From the NCBI RefSeq assembly GCF_009208735.1, contig NZ_WFLJ01000005.1, positions 248,001 to 312,000 on the forward strand: 64,000 nt of DNA, written 5' to 3'. The translations under genes and the position numbers were made by a program. Origin of the DNA: Janthinobacterium rivuli. Lineage in GTDB: Bacteria; Pseudomonadota; Gammaproteobacteria; Burkholderiales; Burkholderiaceae_D. Below, piece by piece: positions 59,057 through 64,000 of the stretch; the first letter of the stretch is position 1; every line of letters begins with the position of its first letter. The notes under the pieces were generated by a model. The model worked only from the letters and a program-made list of their open reading frames with translations, ran no database searches and was not told where the DNA came from.

Positions 59057-61594
59057 ATGAAAACCATGCACACTTCGACTCCCTCCCCGCTGCGCCTGAC
59101 GGCTCTGGCCGTCGGCATCATGGCCGTCTTCAGCGGCCACAGCAACGCGCAAGCGCAAGATGCGGACGGCCAGCCGGCCGCCACCGTGCTCGTCAGCGGC
59201 CAGCGCGCCAGCCTGCGCAACGCCATCGCGGCGCAAGAGAAAGCCGACAACATCATCAGCGTCATCAGCAGCGACGATATCGGCGGCTTGCCCGATAAAA
59301 ACGCGGCCGAGGCGCTGGCCCGCTTGCCGGGCGTGTCCGTGCAGCGCGACCAGGGCGAAGGCCGCTACATCACGGTGCGCGGCCTGGGCCCGGACCTGAA
59401 TGCCGTCACCATCAACGGCGCGCTGGTGCCGTCGCCGGAAGCGGGCCGCCGCGCCGTGGCGCTCGACATCCTGCCTGCCGGCCTGATCCGCACGCTGGAA
59501 GTCTCGAAGACCTTGCTGCCGGAAATGGACGCCAACTCGCTGGGCGCCACCGTCGAAGTCAAATCGCTGTCCGCCTTCGACTTGCCGGGCCAGCTGCTGT
59601 CGGCCAACGTGGGCGCCAGCTACGATGAAAAGACGGGCAAGACCAGCCCCAGCGGCGGCGCCCTGTGGGCCCAGCGCTTCCTCGACGGCAAACTGGGCGT
59701 GGCAGCCGGCCTGAGCGCGGAAAAACGTTCGTTCGGCTCCGATGACGTGGAAACGGGCGGCGCCTGGAGCAAGGGGAAATTGTCGGGTCTGGAATTGCGC
59801 GACTACCTGCCCGTGCGCAAGCGCGGCGCCCTGGCCGTCAACCTCGATTACCGTCCCGAAGCGGGCAACAGCTGGTTCCTGCGCTCGTTCGTCAGCGAAT
59901 TTTCCGACAATGAAGTGCGCGACCGCCTGACCATCAGCAATATCGCGGGCGGCAGCCTGGCCGAAGACCAGACGGCCAGCGCGCGCGCCGAGCGCCGCAT
60001 CCGCCAGCGCAAGTACACGCAGCAAGTGCGTTCGCTGGTGCTGGGCACGCAGCAGAAATCGGGCGACTGGACGCTGGACGTGAAAGGCGGCCTGAGCCGC
60101 GCCGCGGAAGACACGCCGGAATCCCTGAACGACGGCCGTTTCCGCGGCATCAGCAATTTCGCCGGCATCCGTTTCACGGATACGCAAGAACCCAAGCTGA
60201 GCGGCCCCGTCTCGCTGTACGACCCGGCCAGCTATGCGCTCAACGCCATCACCCTGCAAAAGCGCTACTCGAAGGACAATGAACACCACGCGCGCATCGA
60301 CCTGGCGCGCAAGTTCGACATCGCCACCCTGAAATTCGGCGCCAAGGTCAGCCGCCGCGAAAAAACCAATGACACGGATCAATGGGCGTACAACAGCAGC
60401 AAGGCGTCGAGCGGCAATTACTGGGGCGCCGGCTCCACGTCAATGAGCAACTTCGTGCAGGGCCACAATCTCGACTATGACCTGGGCAACATAGGCGTGG
60501 CGCTGGACCCGTCGCTCATCCGCGCCCGCGTGGCGGGACTGGACCGCGGCAAGGCGCGCCTGGCCACCGAGTCCATCATCAACGACTACCGCATGCATGA
60601 AGACATCAACGCCATGTATGTGCAGAACAGCTATGACTTCGACGCCTGGCACATTCTCGGTGGCGTGCGCGCCGAGCGCACCAGTTTCGAAGCAAACGGC
60701 TCGCAGGTGGACAGCACCGGCGTCGCCACGCCCCTGACGCGCGAACGTTCATACACCAACTGGCTGCCGAACCTGCAAGCCCGTTATGACGTCGATCAAA
60801 AAACCAGCGTGCGGGCCGCCTGGACGCAAGCCGTCGTGCGCGCCAACTTCAGCCAGCTGGCGCCCGGCATCAGCCTGGCCAGCAACACGGAAGCCGTGAT
60901 CGGCAACCCGGACTTGAAACCGCTGAAGGCGAACAACCTCGACCTCGGCATCGAGCGCGTGCTAGGCAATGACGGCGTGATGTCCGCCTACGGTTTCTAC
61001 AAGGACATCAAGAATTTCACCTACACGACCAACCTGGCCGGCACGGGCCAGTGGACTGGCTACACGACGGCGACGTCGTATGCGAACGGCGACGCGGCGA
61101 AAGTAAAAGGCATCGAACTGGCCTACATGCAGCCGCTGCGCATGCTGCCGGCGCCCTTCAATCGTTTCCTCGTCGGCGTGAACGGCACCCTGAGCACGTC
61201 GAGCGCGCAAATCGGCCGCTTCGACAAGGCGACGAACAAACAGATGAACCGCGACATCCGCCTGCCAGGCCAGTCGAACCAGGTGATGAACTTGATGCTG
61301 GGCTATGAAACGGGCCCGGTCAGCGCCCGCCTGGCCCTCAACTACAAATCGCCATACCTGCTGGAAATGGGCAACGACATCCTCGATCAAAGCCAGGACC
61401 ATATCGTCGCCGGCCAGAAGCAGCTCGATTTCTCGCTGTCGTACCAGATCAACAAGCAGTTCCAGCTGGTCTTTGAAGCGGCCAACCTGAACAACGAAAA
61501 ATACTATGTCTACCAGGGCACGAAGCAATACAACGTGCAGAACGAACAATACGGCCGCACGTTCAAAGTGAGCCTGAAAGCCAGCGCCTTCTGA
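59057..61594 (+). CDS. TonB-dependent receptor linked to phytase
   Basis: This 845-residue protein has a signal peptide (cut near SNAQAQ), a plug domain (ISVISSDDIGGLPDKNAAEALARLPGVSVQRDQ split over residues about 65-97; VRGLGPDLNAVTING) and a barrel ending in LKASAF with C-terminal Phe. It belongs to the large-plug receptors of the caulobacter/carbohydrate class. Its stop overlaps the phytase ATG (TGATG). It probably takes up phytate or lower inositol phosphates. The start at ATG 59057 lacks a strong ribosome-binding site. Confidence 0.88.
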   Translation: MKTMHTSTPSPLRLTALAVGIMAVFSGHSNAQAQDADGQPAATVLVSGQRASLRNAIAAQEKADNIISVISSDDIGGLPDKNAAEALARLPGVSVQRDQGEGRYITVRGLGPDLNAVTINGALVPSPEAGRRAVALDILPAGLIRTLEVSKTLLPEMDANSLGATVEVKSLSAFDLPGQLLSANVGASYDEKTGKTSPSGGALWAQRFLDGKLGVAAGLSAEKRSFGSDDVETGGAWSKGKLSGLELRDYLPVRKRGALAVNLDYRPEAGNSWFLRSFVSEFSDNEVRDRLTISNIAGGSLAEDQTASARAERRIRQRKYTQQVRSLVLGTQQKSGDWTLDVKGGLSRAAEDTPESLNDGRFRGISNFAGIRFTDTQEPKLSGPVSLYDPASYALNAITLQKRYSKDNEHHARIDLARKFDIATLKFGAKVSRREKTNDTDQWAYNSSKASSGNYWGAGSTSMSNFVQGHNLDYDLGNIGVALDPSLIRARVAGLDRGKARLATESIINDYRMHEDINAMYVQNSYDFDAWHILGGVRAERTSFEANGSQVDSTGVATPLTRERSYTNWLPNLQARYDVDQKTSVRAAWTQAVVRANFSQLAPGISLASNTEAVIGNPDLKPLKANNLDLGIERVLGNDGVMSAYGFYKDIKNFTYTTNLAGTGQWTGYTTATSYANGDAAKVKGIELAYMQPLRMLPAPFNRFLVGVNGTLSTSSAQIGRFDKATNKQMNRDIRLPGQSNQVMNLMLGYETGPVSARLALNYKSPYLLEMGNDILDQSQDHIVAGQKQLDFSLSYQINKQFQLVFEAANLNNEKYYVYQGTKQYNVQNEQYGRTFKVSLKASAF

Positions 61595-63471
61595 TGATGA
61601 TTTCCAATACCATGAAAAAAACCGTACTCTGCGGCGCCTTGCTGGCCGCCTTCTGCGCCACAGGTGCCGTCTTCGCCGTCCCCGCCAACACCTTGCCCTC
61701 GTTCACGCAGGAAGCGGAAGAACTGGCGCGCCTGCCCGGCGGCGGCTGGCTGACCCTGGACAAGCACGGTCTGCGCCTGTTCAATGCCGCCGGCCAGGAA
61801 CAGGACCGCATCGCCGTGCGCGCCAAGCAGCTCGACACGCGCAGCGATGGCAATCAGGTGCTGGCCGTCTTCCTGGAAGCGGACACGCAACGTCCCCTGC
61901 CCGTCAACGTCGACGTGCAAGCCGGCAAGCTGGTCAAGCTGGCGCCGTTTCCCGTTCCCACCTTTTCGGTGGAAGCGTCGTGCCTGTACCTCGACGCCCA
62001 GCAGCTAGCCCATCTGTTCTTGATCGGCAAGGATGGGCAAGCGGAACAGTGGGTGATGCAGGGCGAACAGCGCAGCCTGGTGCGCAAACTGGCCTTGCCG
62101 CCGCACGCGAAACATTGCCGGGTCGACGATGGCGCCCAGCGCCTGCTGGTGAGCGAGGCCAACATGGGCGTGTGGGCGTATGACGCCGAGTCCGAAGGCA
62201 TGGGCAAGCGCGAAGCGGTGGCCCTGCGCAAGCCGTACGGCCAGCTCGACGGCGGCGCCGGTGCACTGGCCGTGCTGCCGGGCGGCGTGGCCGTGCTCGA
62301 TGGCAAGGCGGACAAACTGCACCTGCTGGCCCATCAGGGTGGTAAATGGACGGCGCAGCCAGCCCAGGCGGTCGCCTTGAACGTGCGCAAGGGCGACAGC
62401 CAGCTGGTGCTGGACAAGCAGTCGCTACTGCTGCGCGGCAAGAACGGTTGGCAAGCGCGACCCTTGAAATGGAGCGGCAAGGAAGAAACCCAGCCCCCTG
62501 TCGCCATCATCGCCCCGCAAGCGCAGACGGAGCCAATGGCACGCCAGGGCGACGCGGCCGACGATCCGGCCATCTGGCTGTCGCCCAACCCCGCCGACGC
62601 GCGCATCCTCGGCACCAACAAGAAACAAGGGCTGCTCGTCTACGACTTGCAAGGCAAGCAGACGCAGCTGCTGGAAGTGGGCCGTCTGAACAACGTCGAC
62701 GTGCGGCAGAACATCCAGTTGGGTGGCAGCAAGGTCGACCTGGCCGTGGCCACCCAGCGCGACGACAACAGCATGATGCTGTTCACCATCAATGCCGATG
62801 GCGAGGTGGCGGAAGCGGGCCGCTTCCCTACGGGATTGAAAAGCATCTACGGCATGTGTCTGTACCAACCGGCCAGCGGCGGCGTGGAAGCGTTCATCAA
62901 CGACAAGGACGGCACTTTCCAGCAGTACAGCATCGGCCTGGAAGGCAACAAGTTCAGCGCCACCCTCTTGCGCAGCTTCAAGGTCGCCACGCAACCGGAA
63001 GGCTGCGTGGCCGACGACGCCAACGCCCGCTTGTTCCTGGGCGAGGAAACGCGCGGCATCTGGACCACCTCGGCCGACGCCGCCAAGCCGGACGCCCTCG
63101 CCATGGTCTTGCCCGTCGGCGCGCAATTAACGGCCGACGTGGAAGGCATGGCCATCTACCGCCAGCCGGGGGGCGCGCCCAACACCGGCTACCTGATCGT
63201 TTCCAGCCAGGGCGACAGCAGCTACGTGGTGCTCGACGCGCAAGCGCCGTACAAGGTTCGCGGCCGCTTCAAGGTGGGTTTCAATTTACCCGCCGGCATC
63301 GACGGCACCTCGGAAACGGACGGCCTCGACGTCACCTCCGCCAACCTGGGCGGCGCGTACGCGCAAGGCATGCTGGTGATCCAGGACGGCTACAAGCGCC
63401 TGCCCGACGGACCGCAGAACTTCAAGTATGTGGCGTGGGGCGATGTGGCGAAGGCGTTGAAGCTGCAGTAA
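61594..63471 (+). CDS. Beta-propeller 3-phytase, tandem-domain form
   Basis: This 625-residue protein has a signal peptide (MKKTVLCGALLAAFCATGA, cut near AVFA). The C-terminal domain (about 310-625) is a beta-propeller phytase with GDAADDPAIWLSPNPADARI, LGTNKKQGLLVYDL, DGTFQQYSIG and GYLIVSSQGDSSYVVLD. The N-terminal half (about 30-300) looks like a shorter, incomplete propeller domain, as in dual-domain phytases. It hydrolyses phytate using calcium. It is co-translated with a TonB receptor and sits behind a Pho-box-like promoter, so it should serve phosphate scavenging. Confidence 0.9.
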   Translation: MMISNTMKKTVLCGALLAAFCATGAVFAVPANTLPSFTQEAEELARLPGGGWLTLDKHGLRLFNAAGQEQDRIAVRAKQLDTRSDGNQVLAVFLEADTQRPLPVNVDVQAGKLVKLAPFPVPTFSVEASCLYLDAQQLAHLFLIGKDGQAEQWVMQGEQRSLVRKLALPPHAKHCRVDDGAQRLLVSEANMGVWAYDAESEGMGKREAVALRKPYGQLDGGAGALAVLPGGVAVLDGKADKLHLLAHQGGKWTAQPAQAVALNVRKGDSQLVLDKQSLLLRGKNGWQARPLKWSGKEETQPPVAIIAPQAQTEPMARQGDAADDPAIWLSPNPADARILGTNKKQGLLVYDLQGKQTQLLEVGRLNNVDVRQNIQLGGSKVDLAVATQRDDNSMMLFTINADGEVAEAGRFPTGLKSIYGMCLYQPASGGVEAFINDKDGTFQQYSIGLEGNKFSATLLRSFKVATQPEGCVADDANARLFLGEETRGIWTTSADAAKPDALAMVLPVGAQLTADVEGMAIYRQPGGAPNTGYLIVSSQGDSSYVVLDAQAPYKVRGRFKVGFNLPAGIDGTSETDGLDVTSANLGGAYAQGMLVIQDGYKRLPDGPQNFKYVAWGDVAKALKLQ

Positions 63472-63501
63472 ATTAGCAGCAACAGGGGCCGGACTCGCCG
63501 G

Positions 63502-63528
63502 GGAATGCGCACCAATGGGGCGCATTCC
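63502..63528. terminator. 9-bp hairpin between convergent genes
   Basis: GGAATGCGC and GCGCATTCC are exact reverse complements around 9 bases, between the phytase stop and a convergent gene. No long T-run, so termination is probable but not certain. Confidence 0.55.
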
Positions 63529-63553
63529 GATCCGGAAGGGACCAAGCCCATCC

Positions 63554-63967
63554 TTATCCGCGCGGCATATCGATATGAAATGGCAGGTGCTTGCCGCACA
63601 AGTCCACCATGCCCGACATCGCTAGTCGATCCGCCGACAATTCAATGATGTTGACAGCCGACACGTCACCGTACTCCATCATATAGATACCCGATTCCTC
63701 TGCCTCGGGATGCATATCCAGCATCCCGATCGCCAGCGCTCCTCCCTGCCCTTTCGGTATGCGCAAGCCATGCAGGAAAAATGCCGGCGGATACAACGCC
63801 CACGACCATTCCGCATCCTCCGGCTCGGTCAAGCGCATAAACACCTCATCGTCGCCGTGAATATCGATATTGAGCTCCAGCATGCCGCTGCCATGGGCTT
63901 CCAGACTAATGCTTGATTTCGCCACATCCACTTCAAAATTGGTGTTGCCGATACTAAAAACAGTCAT
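63554..63967 (-). CDS. Hypothetical protein
   Basis: This 137-residue soluble protein has AGGAGA before the ATG. It is strand-rich (MTVFSIGNTNFEVDVAKSS, GSGMLELNIDIHG) with an acidic EPEDAEWSWALYPPAFFLHGL segment and ends HLPFHIDMPRG. No family is recognised. It is complete in the window. Confidence 0.6.
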   Translation of the reverse strand: MTVFSIGNTNFEVDVAKSSISLEAHGSGMLELNIDIHGDDEVFMRLTEPEDAEWSWALYPPAFFLHGLRIPKGQGGALAIGMLDMHPEAEESGIYMMEYGDVSAVNIIELSADRLAMSGMVDLCGKHLPFHIDMPRG

Positions 63968-64000
63968 TCAATACTTCTCCTGATTTACAAACAAATATAC

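Overview
The window is GC-rich with Betaproteobacteria-type gene content: YbiT-type ABC-F, nadA-nadC, queE-queD-tadA, a phcBSRQ quorum-sensing operon, many c-di-GMP and two-component genes, and outer-membrane receptors. Together these suggest Burkholderiales, most likely Oxalobacteraceae (Janthinobacterium, Duganella or Massilia group). That placement is inference from gene content. No rRNA, tRNA, CRISPR array, insertion sequence or prophage was seen; the region looks chromosomal with accessory islands.

Layout. 1-1075: the tail of a probable uvrA and a zinc metallopeptidase. 1096-7671 (minus): a tightly coupled five-gene cluster of unknown function. It has two paralogous small beta-rich proteins, a 1103-residue protein with a 20-proline tract and 76-residue repeats, a 2-oxoglutarate/Fe(II) oxygenase and a LamG-like protein. 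8234-12723 (minus): nadA-nadC with a coupled solute-binding protein, and ybiT. 13546-20050 (minus): a probable functional-amyloid (Fap-like) secretion cluster. It has a Gly-rich secreted protein, two small secreted proteins with double-glycine-leader-like motifs, a C39 peptidase and a coiled-coil/beta-barrel outer-membrane protein. A VpsR-like sigma-54 activator sits just upstream, and a near-ideal -24/-12 promoter lies between it and the operon. 20389-31879: mostly small or hypothetical genes, plus a DUF3334 protein, a histidine kinase, an esterase, an UppP-like phosphatase and MntP. 32027-35789: an SRAP-domain protein, a DUF418 membrane protein, an LD-carboxypeptidase and a hydrolase. 35952-39658: a heme-uptake unit (TonB receptor and an unusual exported HemS-like protein) with a Fur-like palindrome. 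39699-41360: queE-queD-tadA ending in an intrinsic terminator. 41644-44332: a NarX-type kinase, a PAS-GGDEF diguanylate cyclase and a toxin-antitoxin pair. 44409-51647: M16 and M28 peptidases, an exported nuclease and an SRPBCC protein. 51706-56548 (minus): phcB-phcS-phcR-phcQ. 56822-58749 (minus): a degenerate-GGDEF protein coupled to an AraC regulator. 59057-63471: a TonB receptor overlapping a beta-propeller phytase, behind a Pho-box-like element. 63554-63967: a hypothetical protein.

How it fits together. Much of the window concerns surface lifestyle: an amyloid-like matrix operon under a VpsR-type activator, c-di-GMP makers and possible readers, methyl-ester quorum sensing, and scavenging of heme and phytate phosphate. 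The two least explained and most interesting islands are 1096-7671 and 13546-20050.
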